From Bacteroides sp. CAG:770 (lineage in GTDB: Bacteria; Bacteroidota; Bacteroidia; Bacteroidales; UBA932): a DNA stretch of 31,205 nucleotides. Each line of letters starts with the position of its first letter. Positions within the stretch are counted from its first letter, which is position 1. The stretch lies in assembly GCA_000435075.1 (NCBI GenBank), contig FR890617.1, positions 1 through 31,205 on the forward strand, given 5' to 3'. The notes beneath the pieces are model-generated. The model saw nothing but the letters and a program-made list of their open reading frames with translations. It had not been told where the DNA came from and did no database searches. Positions 7,597 to 16,635 of this stretch are shown here, piece after piece. A program made the position numbers and the translations under genes.

Positions 7597-9606
7597 TTAT
7601 GCATCAATATTTGCGTAATGCGCATTCTCCTCGATAAACTGCCTGCGTGGAGGGACATCATCGCCCATCAGCATTGAGAATGTCCTTTCCGCTTCTGCGG
7701 CATTGTCAATGGTGATTTTGCGGAGTCTTCTCTTGGAAGGGTCCATTGTGGTATCCCAGAGCTGATGTTCACTCATCTCTCCAAGACCTTTGTACCGCTG
7801 CACTGTCACGCCCTTGTCGGAGCCCTTTCCGAGTTTCTGTGTAGCTTCTGCACGCTGAGCATCGGTCCAGCAGTAAATCTCCTCCTTGCCCTTCTTTACA
7901 AGATAAAGCGGCGGAGTCGCAAGATACACATAGCCGTTCCTGATGAGGTCGAACATATATCTGAAGAAGAATGTAAGAATCAATGTTGCAATGTGGCTTC
8001 CGTCCACATCGGCATCGGTCATGATGATGACCTTATGGTAACGGAGCTTGCTGAGGTCCATCCTCTTCTCACCGTTCTCATCTTCCTGGGCCACGGTCAC
8101 GCCGAGAGCCGTATAGATGTTGCGGATTTCCTCACTGTCGAATGCCCTGTCCTCGGCAGCCTTCTCCACATTGAGAATCTTACCTCTCAAAGGAAGGATT
8201 GCCTGGATACGACGGTCACGGCCCTGTTTAGCCGTACCGCCTGCGGAATCTCCCTCGACGAGGAAGAGCTCGCACTCTTCAGGATTACGCTCTGAGCAGT
8301 CTGCAAGCTTACCCGGCATTCCGGCACCTGACATGACTGTCTTACGCTGAACCATCTCACGAGCCTTACGAGCTGCTGTTCTGGCAGTTGCAGCAAGGAT
8401 AACCTTTTCAATGATAATCTTGGCGAACTTAGGATTCTCCTCGAGATACTGGTCCATGGCAGCGGCTGTCGCCTGGGAAACCACAGAAGTAACCTCGCTG
8501 TTTCCGAGTTTAGTCTTGGTCTGACCTTCGAACTGAGGCTCAGCAACCTTGACAGAGACGATAGCGGTAAGACCCTCGCGGAAATCCTCCTGAGAAAGTT
8601 CCACCTTCACTTTCTCCAGCATCTTGTTCTTGTCCGCATAGTTTCTGAGCGAACGGGACAATCCCATCTTGAAGCCCTGAAGATGTGTACCTCCCTCGAT
8701 AGTGTGGATATTGTTCACATATGAGAGGATAGTCTCCTTGTAACCGGTATTATACTGGAGAGCGATATCAATAGGGATAATCTTGTCCGATGTCACGCAA
8801 ATAGGCTCAGGGATAAGTTCTTCCTGACTTGCATCAAGATATTTTATGAACTCCTTGAGACCTTCCTGCGAATAGAAAACGTCATGCTTGTGAACCTGCT
8901 TTCCTGTAGGACTGTAGTTTCCGTTTGCGTCGGTCACATACTCATCGATGAGAGTTCTGTTGTCCGTCAATGTTATCTTGATTCCCTTGTTCAGGAATGC
9001 AAGTTCACGCATTCTCTTCGCAAGAGTATCATAATCATAGATAGTGGTAACAGTGAAAATCTCCGAATCCGGGTGGAATGTAATGGTTGTTCCGGTATCC
9101 TGGCACTCTCCGATGACCTCAACAGGTGTAATCGGCTTGCCTTTGGAGTATTTCTGCTGGAAAATCTTTCCTTCCCTGTGCACTTCGGCAATGAGAAGGT
9201 CCGACAATGCATTCACGCAGGACACACCCACACCATGGAGACCTCCGGAAACCTTGTAGCTGTCCTTGCTGAATTTACCGCCGGCATGGAGGACTGTCAA
9301 TACGACCTCGAGGGCAGACCTGTGCTCCTTAGGATGCATTCCGGTAGGGATTCCTCGTCCGTTATCCTGGACTCTGATGGAGTTATCCTCATTAATGGTA
9401 ACTTCGATATGATCACAGTATCCGGCCATAGCCTCGTCGATACTGTTGTCAACTACCTCATATACAAGATGATGAAGACCTCTGACACCGACGTCTCCAA
9501 TATACATTGATGGTCTTTTTCTTACAGCCTCAAGTCCCTCAAGAACCTGGATACTGCCGGCCGAATACTGCTCTTCGGCTTCGCGCATCTTTTCGTTTTC
9601 TTCCAT
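7597..9606 (-). CDS. gyrB: DNA gyrase subunit B
   Basis: GyrB is the ATPase and TOPRIM subunit of the A2B2 gyrase that introduces negative supercoils. Numbering from the ATG at 9604-9606, the GHKL ATPase motifs are Asn53 in VVDNSIDEA, DNGRGIP at 82-88 and GGLHGVG at 121-127. The transducer QTKTKLG lies at 362-368. TOPRIM has EGDSAGG at 451-457 and the metal site DADVDGSH near 531-538. The length of 669 is normal for Bacteroidota GyrB. An in-frame TTG lies two codons upstream at 9612, but the ATG is the better start. ParE is the alternative paralogue; the length and the PSMYIGD and QTKTKLGN sequences favour GyrB. A promoter is present at 9690-9721, and the lipid-base genes follow after 21 bases. 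Confidence 0.95.
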   Translation of the reverse strand: MEENEKMREAEEQYSAGSIQVLEGLEAVRKRPSMYIGDVGVRGLHHLVYEVVDNSIDEAMAGYCDHIEVTINEDNSIRVQDNGRGIPTGMHPKEHRSALEVVLTVLHAGGKFSKDSYKVSGGLHGVGVSCVNALSDLLIAEVHREGKIFQQKYSKGKPITPVEVIGECQDTGTTITFHPDSEIFTVTTIYDYDTLAKRMRELAFLNKGIKITLTDNRTLIDEYVTDANGNYSPTGKQVHKHDVFYSQEGLKEFIKYLDASQEELIPEPICVTSDKIIPIDIALQYNTGYKETILSYVNNIHTIEGGTHLQGFKMGLSRSLRNYADKNKMLEKVKVELSQEDFREGLTAIVSVKVAEPQFEGQTKTKLGNSEVTSVVSQATAAAMDQYLEENPKFAKIIIEKVILAATARTAARKAREMVQRKTVMSGAGMPGKLADCSERNPEECELFLVEGDSAGGTAKQGRDRRIQAILPLRGKILNVEKAAEDRAFDSEEIRNIYTALGVTVAQEDENGEKRMDLSKLRYHKVIIMTDADVDGSHIATLILTFFFRYMFDLIRNGYVYLATPPLYLVKKGKEEIYCWTDAQRAEATQKLGKGSDKGVTVQRYKGLGEMSEHQLWDTTMDPSKRRLRKITIDNAAEAERTFSMLMGDDVPPRRQFIEENAHYANIDA

Positions 9607-9689
9607 CCTCAAAAATTATGTTTATTCTTTCTTAACGTTCTTTCAAAACGCCTGCAACAGCACAGTTCCCGCGCCAGATTGCAAGCCTA

Positions 9690-9721
9690 CAAATATAATA
9701 AAAATTATAGATTCAGGCAAA
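9690..9721 (-). promoter_or_regulatory. Bacteroidota-type promoter of gyrB
   Basis: On the minus strand TTTG (plus-strand 9718-9721) is followed after exactly 20 bases by TATATTTG (plus-strand 9690-9697), a perfect fit to TTTG-N19-21-TAnnTTTG. Transcription would begin near 9683, leaving a leader of about 77 bases before the gyrB ATG. The -33 element lies inside the last codons of the upstream barrel gene, whose stop is at 9705-9707. Confidence 0.78.
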
Positions 9722-11507
9722 TGCCGGCGGTAAAGCCGATTCCCCCGTCAGTATAAAGCGGGACTCGCTGGATATTCATGTCCAGAAGATTCTCTCCGCG
9801 CACCCAGAATGACATTTTGCGGCTGAATGCAAACTCCGCATGTACACCGAGATTCACCCATGCAGGAATGCTGGAATCATTCACCATGATTGATTTCAAT
9901 TTCCAGCCGGTCTCTCCGCCCACGGTTTCAGACTCAAAATTCTTTGTCAATGTCCTTCCGTCGCGTCTTGACGCGAATTCAGCTGAAACTCCTGCAAAAA
10001 TGCGCTTCTTCCAATTGTATGTGGCATTCACGAAACCTGAGAATTTTGACGGCTCGAAATAGAAGTATGCATCCTTCTCGCTCTTCTTGAACATCGTCTT
10101 TTCGATGTCGAATCTCGAGTCAATGCTGAGGTTTCTGGATTCCCATTTGAATTTCAGGTTCGCATAGGCCGCAGTACCGTTCAGATAAGCGAGGGCCGAA
10201 AGCATCTCCGACATCGTTCCGCCACAAGAATTCAGGTAAACGACGTCGAAAGGCATTGCCTCATAACTTCTGAACCCGGCCTTGACATCGAATATGAAAC
10301 GGCTGCGGATATTTCCTCCGAGACCGAGAGACAGGTTATACTGCTCCACAGAGTTGTTGGACATGCCATGGTAAGGCATGAAGAAGTGGTTGCGTTCCTT
10401 AAGTGCGGAATACTGGTTCCTGTAGTCGCCGCCGGTGGCTTTGAAATAGATGTTGAGATAATTCCTTACAAGTTCGAAACCGATGTTCGCGTCAGGATAA
10501 ATGAGGGTTCCCTTGTTGGTATTCAGTGCGGTACTGCCGTCCCTGTCGCTGATATTGAAACTGAATTTAGGACCTACGGCTATGCGCCAGCGGTTTCTTT
10601 CAAGTATGTATTTCGGTGTGACATAAGCAGTTCCCACATTGGTCTTGAATCCGCCTCCATACCAGGTCATACCCATTCCGAAGTCCGCAACGATACGGTG
10701 GTCTCTGTTCATCACGGGGCCTAAGGTAACATTGAAATCGACATCATTGATTCCCACCGTCTTATGTGTCACTCCGGCTTCGAACGGGTCGTCCATCTGA
10801 AGTCCTCCGAGTCCCTGCACGGTCCCTTTGTATTTCATTGCGACATCGAAATAAAGGTATGACTCTGACGGATTGGAAGATTTCGCACGGAACGAGAATT
10901 CGGCTCCATTATACCCCGTAGCCAGCTGAGAATCCTTGGTGTGGATTCCCTCATAGCCGGCGTCGAAAGTCAATGTCGCCTTGTTCAGGTCAGCCTGGCC
11001 ATTGAAACCGGCCACAGACATCATGTCATAACCATTCCAGCGCTCCTTGTCGGCAGCTGTAGTCAGTCTGAAGTCATCATCGAACCACATCTTCCTGTAC
11101 TTTCCGATATAGGAATGATGTGACGCGAAAACATCCATCTTGAATTTATCTGTCTTCAGATTAGGTTCCCAGACGAAATCCACGGATGGCCTGAGCTGGT
11201 ATCCGGCACCGGCCTTGAAATAAATCCGGCGTCCGGTATATGGATTGTCCTGCGGGCGCATCTGAAGTTCATAAGGCTTGAAATCATATGCTCCGCGATA
11301 TGGATTGTCGAATACGGAATAGTTGAAATCCAGGTCGAAACGCGACATGGAGTCAGCCACGGCCATTGTCTCCATCGGCTTGTGGACATCCATAAGCTTA
11401 CCCTCGTAAGTTCGTGTCACAGAGACAGTAGGGTTCAGATTCTGCGCAGCTGCCCCCACGGAAACCAGCATAGCCGCAACAATCGGCAAACAATATATCT
11501 TTTTCAT
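9705..11507 (-). CDS. Outer-membrane beta-barrel protein, TonB-dependent-receptor-like barrel without plug
   Basis: A secreted protein of about 600 residues. A Sec signal peptide (MKKIYCLPIVAAMLVSVGAAAQ) begins at the ATG ending at 11507. The in-frame ATG at 11526-11528 would add seven residues before the signal peptide and is less likely. The mature part is rich in alternating aromatic and polar strands with amphipathic beta pattern, and it ends in a strand with a terminal Leu (GFTAGICLNL) as in outer-membrane barrels. Segments such as SFWVRGENLLDMN resemble the C-terminal strands of TonB-dependent receptors, but I see no plug domain, no TonB box and no carboxypeptidase-like domain. It follows a giant periplasmic TPR gene closely, so the two probably act together at the outer membrane. 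Its ligand or role is unknown. Confidence 0.65.
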   Translation of the reverse strand: MKKIYCLPIVAAMLVSVGAAAQNLNPTVSVTRTYEGKLMDVHKPMETMAVADSMSRFDLDFNYSVFDNPYRGAYDFKPYELQMRPQDNPYTGRRIYFKAGAGYQLRPSVDFVWEPNLKTDKFKMDVFASHHSYIGKYRKMWFDDDFRLTTAADKERWNGYDMMSVAGFNGQADLNKATLTFDAGYEGIHTKDSQLATGYNGAEFSFRAKSSNPSESYLYFDVAMKYKGTVQGLGGLQMDDPFEAGVTHKTVGINDVDFNVTLGPVMNRDHRIVADFGMGMTWYGGGFKTNVGTAYVTPKYILERNRWRIAVGPKFSFNISDRDGSTALNTNKGTLIYPDANIGFELVRNYLNIYFKATGGDYRNQYSALKERNHFFMPYHGMSNNSVEQYNLSLGLGGNIRSRFIFDVKAGFRSYEAMPFDVVYLNSCGGTMSEMLSALAYLNGTAAYANLKFKWESRNLSIDSRFDIEKTMFKKSEKDAYFYFEPSKFSGFVNATYNWKKRIFAGVSAEFASRRDGRTLTKNFESETVGGETGWKLKSIMVNDSSIPAWVNLGVHAEFAFSRKMSFWVRGENLLDMNIQRVPLYTDGGIGFTAGICLNL

Positions 11508-11533
11508 ATATAATCTCTTGATTAGCATTGACT

Positions 11534-14500
11534 TTACTCTCCTCTGGACTCGATTTTCTCCAGACGCATTTTCACATTGTCAAGAACCTCGTCCTCCCTT
11601 CCGGCAGGAGTGTATCCGTCACGAATGCTTTCGAATGTAGCCTTGGCCTGTTTCATCTCTCCCCTTTCAGCGAATGAGTCACCGAGGACGATGAATGATT
11701 TCGCAAGCCAGTAATTCTGGTCAGTACCGGAGTCGGAAAGTTTATATACCAATGTCTCCACTTCCTCGAACTTGCCCTGGTCATATCTGTCCTGAATGAC
11801 GAGATATGCAGCCTCGGCACCCTCCGGAGTAGAAGGCGAAGCGGACAACGTCTTAAGTATCGAGAATGCCTTGTCTCTCTGGCTTGTAGCAAGATATGAC
11901 TTGGCTTCCACATACTGGGCCCGTCTCTTCTCGTCCTTTGTGCTCTTGGAATCGGCGGATACCTTACCGGCATCCGAAATGGCTGACTTGTAGTCCTTGC
12001 CAGCGAAGGCCGAGTTCATCATACCGACAAGGGCAGTATGCTTGTTGCCGTCGATTCTGGCATTGGCCAGCAATGACTTGTAACCCGCATATGCGTCACT
12101 CCAGTGTTGGAGGCCATAGGACAGTTTCGCGAAGTTCAATGAAGCCATCTCCACGAATGACTCATCACCGGACTCGATCACTTTCCTGTACATGTCGCAG
12201 GCCTGTTCCTTCTTTCCGAGATTCTTATATGACTCAGCCATATAGAATTCCGCCATCAGGACATCAGCCCCTGAAGGATAAGTGTCAATGTAAGCCTGGA
12301 GTGATGTCAATGCCTTCTGATAGTTTTCCGCAAGGAAAATCTGCTCGGCAGCATTGAAGAACATGCTCTCCTGATCGGCTTCCGAAGCCTTTCCGCCCGA
12401 CAGGGTCTTCAGATATGCAAAATACTGCTCAGGTTCCTGCTTTGTCTGATAAATGGATTCGATGGCACGCAGGGCATCCTCTGAATATTCAGAAGAAGGC
12501 ATACCGCTGACAACTCTCTTATAATATGCAAGGGCCTCGTCATACTGGGATTCATTGGCGGAAATCATTCCGAGACCGATAAGCGCCCTCGCCTTGTATG
12601 TAGAATCACGGCCGTCGGAAACGATGCTTGCAAATACCTGCGATGCGGAAGTATTGTCGCCGGCACCCATATAGGCGCGCGCAAGTTCATACTCGGTCTC
12701 GCACCAGAAAGATGCGTCAGGTGAAGCGCCCCTCGTGGCCGCAAGCAGTTTGATTTCTTCTTTCTGCTTGTTTGTCAATGCATAAGAGACTCCGGCCTGA
12801 TAGTATGGATAGAGATCGTCCAACTGAGGATATTCACGGATAACGGTCTCATAGGCCGCAATCGCACCGGCATAATCCTTAACGATAAAGAAGCAGTCAG
12901 CCTGTCTTGTCAATGCATCCCTGCGTCTTGTCTTGTCACCTGTCTGCAGGTAGGTATCGAACCAATCGGCAGCCGATTTGAAGTCATTTTCCTTGAAATA
13001 GCAATATGCCACATTGTAAGGAATCAGATTTCCCTCCCGCTTGCCATAAAGGGCTGAGGTATTGTACAGACTCTTATACAGTTCTGCAGACTGGGCATAA
13101 TCATCTGACCTGTAATAACTTTCAGCAAGCCAGTAACGGGCTGTCTGATTAAACGGAGTACGTTTGTCAGAATAATATGCGGCAGTCTTGAGACAAGGGA
13201 CCGCACTTCTGTATGAGCCTGCGCTCACAAGCTGGTCGGCACGAAGATAATTGGCCTTCATGTAATTGTTCTTCATGTCTGCGTCGAGGACATCTATCTT
13301 GTCATAGGCCTCCACTGCACCGGCATAATCATGATTATAGAGGGCTGCCAATGCCATATAACTGTAGATTCTGTCACCCTTAGCCTGCTCCGGATATTTC
13401 CTGATATAGCTGTCGAATACGGAAGGGTCATTGTTCAGGTCGAATGCCAACTTTGCATAGTTGAAATACGCGTCCTCCTGGATTTCAGCATCATAACCAG
13501 CCTCAGCAGCATCCTTGAAGGCCGTGTACGCAGCCACCTTGTTCTTCGTCTGAATATAGCTGTAACCCATCTGGTAATTGGCAATCTGGCCCAATGAGTC
13601 AGTGCGCTCCTTCATGAGATTGAACTTGTCGATGGCGCCCTTATAATCTTTCAATGCATAGAGAAGCGAGCCAGCATAGAAATAGTCTTTCCTGCCGGTT
13701 CCCTCCGTTATGCTCGTCTTGTCATAATACTCCTTCGCAGACGCGGCATCACCCTGTACGAGATACGACTCCGAGATGATTCTGGCAAGATGTGACTTGC
13801 GCTCGGCAGGCACTGAAGCATACATTTTCGCAGCATGGTCAGTGACATACTTGTAGTCCTTTTCCATGAAACGGCACTCCATGATATAATATGAAGACAC
13901 CTCTGCAAAACGCTGGTCCTTGGCGGATTTCTCAAACCACTCCTGAGCCTGGGAGAACTTCTCCCTTTCGTACCAGATGTATCCGATAGAGTAACATGAA
14001 GGCGCATGATAATCATTGCGCGGAAATCCCACCACCTTCATGAAGCCAAGCCTGGCAGCCTCTTCAAGTCCTATCTCGAAATCAGAATAAGCCTTCTTGA
14101 AAGTATATTCAGGAAGCTGATTCTTGTAAAGTCCGGCAACATTGACCTCAGCGAATTCAGTCGAAGCCGAAGGATAGTCGTCTGCGGCGAACAGATTGAG
14201 CGCATGCGCGAAACGGAGCTGGGGAACCATCCCGGAAAACGGATACTCCGAAATATACTTCTCCAGTTTGGTCTCATAGCCGTTGGACTGCATCTTGACA
14301 TCGCAGAGGACTGCGTATCCGCTTGCCGTCATATCATGAGGATAGCCGGAGAAAATCTCTCTGGCTTTCACGTACATGCCATGTTCAAAGAGTTCGCGGG
14401 CATACCTGAGTCTCGCATCAGGACCTGACTTGTATGCCTCTGTCACTGCAGTTTCCGTCCTGTCGGCCACATTCTGTGCAAATGCTGTCGCGGACTGTGA

Positions 14501-14551
14501 TGAAGCAATGACTACCGCGGCCAATGATGCCGCCACCAATCTTTTGTCCAT
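11534..14551 (-). CDS. Large periplasmic tetratricopeptide-repeat protein
   Basis: A 1005-residue protein with a signal peptide at 1-26 (MDKRLVAASLAAVVIASS, then TAFAQ) and many TPR-like helical pairs along the rest. Examples are the repeated patterns Y-x2-G/A-x-Y-x2-A followed by F-x2-Y/V and P near the turn, as in YKGAIDKFNLMKE, YAGAIAAYETVIREYP and YDEALAYYKRVVSGMP. Nothing suggests catalysis. The architecture indicates a scaffold in the periplasm or on the inner face of the outer membrane. It begins nine bases after aguB and is followed after a few bases by the barrel gene, so aguA, aguB, this gene and the barrel form one probable operon. Comparison with YbgF/BamD-like TPR assembly factors is suggestive only; the substrate is unknown. 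Confidence 0.8.
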   Translation of the reverse strand: MDKRLVAASLAAVVIASSQSATAFAQNVADRTETAVTEAYKSGPDARLRYARELFEHGMYVKAREIFSGYPHDMTASGYAVLCDVKMQSNGYETKLEKYISEYPFSGMVPQLRFAHALNLFAADDYPSASTEFAEVNVAGLYKNQLPEYTFKKAYSDFEIGLEEAARLGFMKVVGFPRNDYHAPSCYSIGYIWYEREKFSQAQEWFEKSAKDQRFAEVSSYYIMECRFMEKDYKYVTDHAAKMYASVPAERKSHLARIISESYLVQGDAASAKEYYDKTSITEGTGRKDYFYAGSLLYALKDYKGAIDKFNLMKERTDSLGQIANYQMGYSYIQTKNKVAAYTAFKDAAEAGYDAEIQEDAYFNYAKLAFDLNNDPSVFDSYIRKYPEQAKGDRIYSYMALAALYNHDYAGAVEAYDKIDVLDADMKNNYMKANYLRADQLVSAGSYRSAVPCLKTAAYYSDKRTPFNQTARYWLAESYYRSDDYAQSAELYKSLYNTSALYGKREGNLIPYNVAYCYFKENDFKSAADWFDTYLQTGDKTRRRDALTRQADCFFIVKDYAGAIAAYETVIREYPQLDDLYPYYQAGVSYALTNKQKEEIKLLAATRGASPDASFWCETEYELARAYMGAGDNTSASQVFASIVSDGRDSTYKARALIGLGMISANESQYDEALAYYKRVVSGMPSSEYSEDALRAIESIYQTKQEPEQYFAYLKTLSGGKASEADQESMFFNAAEQIFLAENYQKALTSLQAYIDTYPSGADVLMAEFYMAESYKNLGKKEQACDMYRKVIESGDESFVEMASLNFAKLSYGLQHWSDAYAGYKSLLANARIDGNKHTALVGMMNSAFAGKDYKSAISDAGKVSADSKSTKDEKRRAQYVEAKSYLATSQRDKAFSILKTLSASPSTPEGAEAAYLVIQDRYDQGKFEEVETLVYKLSDSGTDQNYWLAKSFIVLGDSFAERGEMKQAKATFESIRDGYTPAGREDEVLDNVKMRLEKIESRGE

Positions 14552-14560
14552 AATCTTCTG

Positions 14561-15448
14561 TTATTTTCCGAATCTCTTGAGAATAGGATCGTATGCGTCG
14601 ATTCTCCTGTCGCGGAGGAAAGGCCAGCCCCTTCTCACATATTCTGTCCTGTCAAGGTCAATGTCAACGACCCTGTTCTCCTCATGTTCCGTATCGAACT
14701 GGGTAAGAATCTCGCCCTGAGGACCTGTCGCGAAAGAAAATCCCCAGAAATCCAGACCGATAGTGTTGCCTGAAGGATCATCCTCATGACCCACACGGTT
14801 CACGGTAATTACCGGAAGTCCGTTGGCAACGGCATGTCCTCTCTGGACAAGCTGCCATGCCTGACGCTGCATTGCCTGCTCTTCCTTGTCGTCAGTGCCG
14901 ACTCCGCCGATTGCGGTAGGATAGATAAGAAGGTCGGCTCCGTTCAATGCCATGAGACGGGCTGCTTCCGGATACCACTGGTCCCAGCATACGAGAACCC
15001 CCAAATCACCTACTGAAGTATGCACAGGCTGGAATCCAAGATCACCAGGAGTGAAGTAGAACTTTTCATAGAAGCATGGATCATCAGGAATATGCATCTT
15101 GCGGTACTTTCCGGCAATAGAACCATCCTTTTCAATGACAACTGCGGTATTGTGATAAATTCCCGGAGCGCGTCTCTCGAAGAGGGAAAGGACCAGGACA
15201 ATACCAAGTTCCTTGGCCAATGCGCCATAACGCTCTGTCGATGGTCCCGGAATAGGTTCCGCGAGGTCACAGATGGCGGCCTCTTCTGTCTGGCAGAAAT
15301 AAACGCTATTGTGAAGTTCCTGAAGGACAACGAGTTGAGCACCCTTTGAGGCACAATCCCTGATATTCGCTTCGAGCTTTGCTATATTTGCAGCAATATC
15401 CTTTCCGCAGGACTGCTGTACCATTCCGACTTTAAGAATCTTAGACAT
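14561..15448 (-). CDS. aguB: N-carbamoylputrescine amidase
   Basis: A nitrilase-superfamily amidohydrolase of 295 residues, the usual AguB length. The catalytic triad is visible: Glu44 (VLQELHNS), Lys117 (GKYRKMHIPDD) and Cys154 (VLVCWDQWYPEAAR). The CWDQWYPE sequence and the following GADLLIYPTAIG are typical of N-carbamoylputrescine amidases, which release putrescine, CO2 and ammonia. Its gene follows the agmatine deiminase gene by 22 bases, completing the two-step route agmatine to N-carbamoylputrescine to putrescine in the cytoplasm. Beta-ureidopropionase is the family alternative, but the neighbour decides the call. Confidence 0.93.
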   Translation of the reverse strand: MSKILKVGMVQQSCGKDIAANIAKLEANIRDCASKGAQLVVLQELHNSVYFCQTEEAAICDLAEPIPGPSTERYGALAKELGIVLVLSLFERRAPGIYHNTAVVIEKDGSIAGKYRKMHIPDDPCFYEKFYFTPGDLGFQPVHTSVGDLGVLVCWDQWYPEAARLMALNGADLLIYPTAIGGVGTDDKEEQAMQRQAWQLVQRGHAVANGLPVITVNRVGHEDDPSGNTIGLDFWGFSFATGPQGEILTQFDTEHEENRVVDIDLDRTEYVRRGWPFLRDRRIDAYDPILKRFGK

Positions 15449-15470
15449 ATTTACGTATTAATTTTCAGTT

Positions 15471-16514
15471 TTACTTTCTTAACCATCCTTCAGGGAACTG
15501 CATGGTCACGCAGTGAAGTCCGCCATGTCCTGAAAGCAAGGCGCTGCAGTCCAGCACTTTGACCTTCCTGCCAGGGAACACTGCCTGAAGTCTTTCCCTC
15601 GCGATTTCATCTTTCTGTGAACCGGAACCCGGAACAAGAACCGAGCCGTTAGTAATAAGGAAGTTCGCATAAGAGCCGGGAAGCCTGTATCCTTCCAGAT
15701 AGGCGGGGTCAGGAAGCGGGAGCGGAACGAGTGTGTATGGCTTTCCGTCCATGGTCTTGAGCGACTTGAGCTGCTCCTCCATTGCATGAAGTTCAGCATA
15801 ATTCTCATCAGCCTCATCCTCACACTGCACATAAGCGATAGTGTCTTCCGAGCAGAAACGGGCCAGAATATCCACATGACTGTCAGTGTCATCCCCCGCA
15901 ATAGAGCCATGCTCAAGCCAGATTACGCGCTCGAATCCGAACGCCTGTTTCAGTTCTCCTTCGATTTCATCCTGAGTGAGATATTCGTTCCGGTTCAGTG
16001 AACAAAGGCATGACTTCGTGGTAAGAAGCGTACCCTTGCCGTCCGTGTCAATGCTGCCGCCTTCGAGGACGAATGGCCTCATATCGACGCAAGCCACATC
16101 ATCACTGAACACACCCTCGAAGAAAACCGTCTTGGTTATCTGGTTGTCCTTGTCTGAGGCGAATTTCAATCCCCATCCATTGAACACGAAGTCATACAGG
16201 TATTTCTCCCCGTTGTCGCCATAAACGGAAATTCCGCCATGGTCGCGCGCCCAGGTATCATTGATCTCGCATTCGCAGAAACTGATCTTGTCAATGTCAA
16301 TCGGCAGGCACTGCGCATCGCATGCCTCTTTCAGTCTGCGGGATGCCTCGACAATCGATGTTGTCACTATCATAAGACGCTCGTCAGCCTGCACGGCCGA
16401 TGCAATACGAGCATAACATTCCTGAACCTTATCAAGTTCATACCATGGAGTGGTCTCGTCCGGCCATGTAAGCTGGACACCGCTCTGATGTTCCCATTCT
16501 GCAGATAATCTCAT
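15471..16514 (-). CDS. aguA: Agmatine deiminase
   Basis: A guanidino-group-modifying (pentein fold) enzyme converting agmatine to N-carbamoylputrescine and ammonia. Residue numbers here count from an in-frame TTG at 16529 (352 residues); the chosen ATG at 16514 gives 347 residues. Key residues are Asp96 in WARDHGG, the EGGSIDTDG motif at 157-165, His218 in DSHVDILARF and the nucleophile Cys340 in HGGLHCVTMQ. Length and motifs fit the AguA family. It is the first gene of an aguA-aguB pair and probably of a longer operon with the TPR and barrel genes. No arginine decarboxylase is visible in the window, so agmatine must come from elsewhere. Confidence 0.94.
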   Translation of the reverse strand: MRLSAEWEHQSGVQLTWPDETTPWYELDKVQECYARIASAVQADERLMIVTTSIVEASRRLKEACDAQCLPIDIDKISFCECEINDTWARDHGGISVYGDNGEKYLYDFVFNGWGLKFASDKDNQITKTVFFEGVFSDDVACVDMRPFVLEGGSIDTDGKGTLLTTKSCLCSLNRNEYLTQDEIEGELKQAFGFERVIWLEHGSIAGDDTDSHVDILARFCSEDTIAYVQCEDEADENYAELHAMEEQLKSLKTMDGKPYTLVPLPLPDPAYLEGYRLPGSYANFLITNGSVLVPGSGSQKDEIARERLQAVFPGRKVKVLDCSALLSGHGGLHCVTMQFPEGWLRK

Positions 16515-16551
16515 ATCTAATCCAAGCAAAAAATATCAATACTTTAACTTA

Positions 16552-16559
16552 CAAATTTA
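16552..16559 (-). promoter_or_regulatory. Candidate -7 box upstream of aguA
   Basis: On the minus strand TAAATTTG fits the TAnnTTTG -7 consensus and lies about 37 bases before the aguA ATG, just after the ompA terminator. At the expected 19-21 base distance there is only a T-run ending in TTTTG with poor spacing, so the -33 element is weak. Confidence 0.4.
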
Positions 16560-16574
16560 CTAAAATCCAAGGAC

Positions 16575-16608
16575 AAAAAAAAGCGGTCAACGTTTTCACG
16601 CTGACCGC
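16575..16608 (-). terminator. Intrinsic terminator of ompA
   Basis: Read on the minus strand, GCGGTCAGCGT pairs with ACGTTGACCGC (plus-strand 16583-16608; 11 pairs with one G-U) around a GAAA tetraloop, followed by eight T residues (plus-strand A-run 16575-16582). It lies about 28 bases after the ompA stop and insulates aguA from ompA transcription. Confidence 0.93.
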
Positions 16609-16635
16609 ACATTCAAAGATATGTAAATTACCTTA

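Noticed and set aside
7597..9606. ParE instead of GyrB
   Set aside because: Length and the motif set (PSMYIGD, QTKTKLGN, EGDSAGG) favour GyrB; no parC neighbour is present.
9650..9686. Possible hairpin (GCTTGCAA with TTGCAGGC, 21-base loop) in the gyrB leader, with TTTT after it on the minus strand
   Set aside because: The left arm lies at or before the predicted transcription start, the loop is long and the T-run short, so neither a terminator nor a leader structure is convincing.
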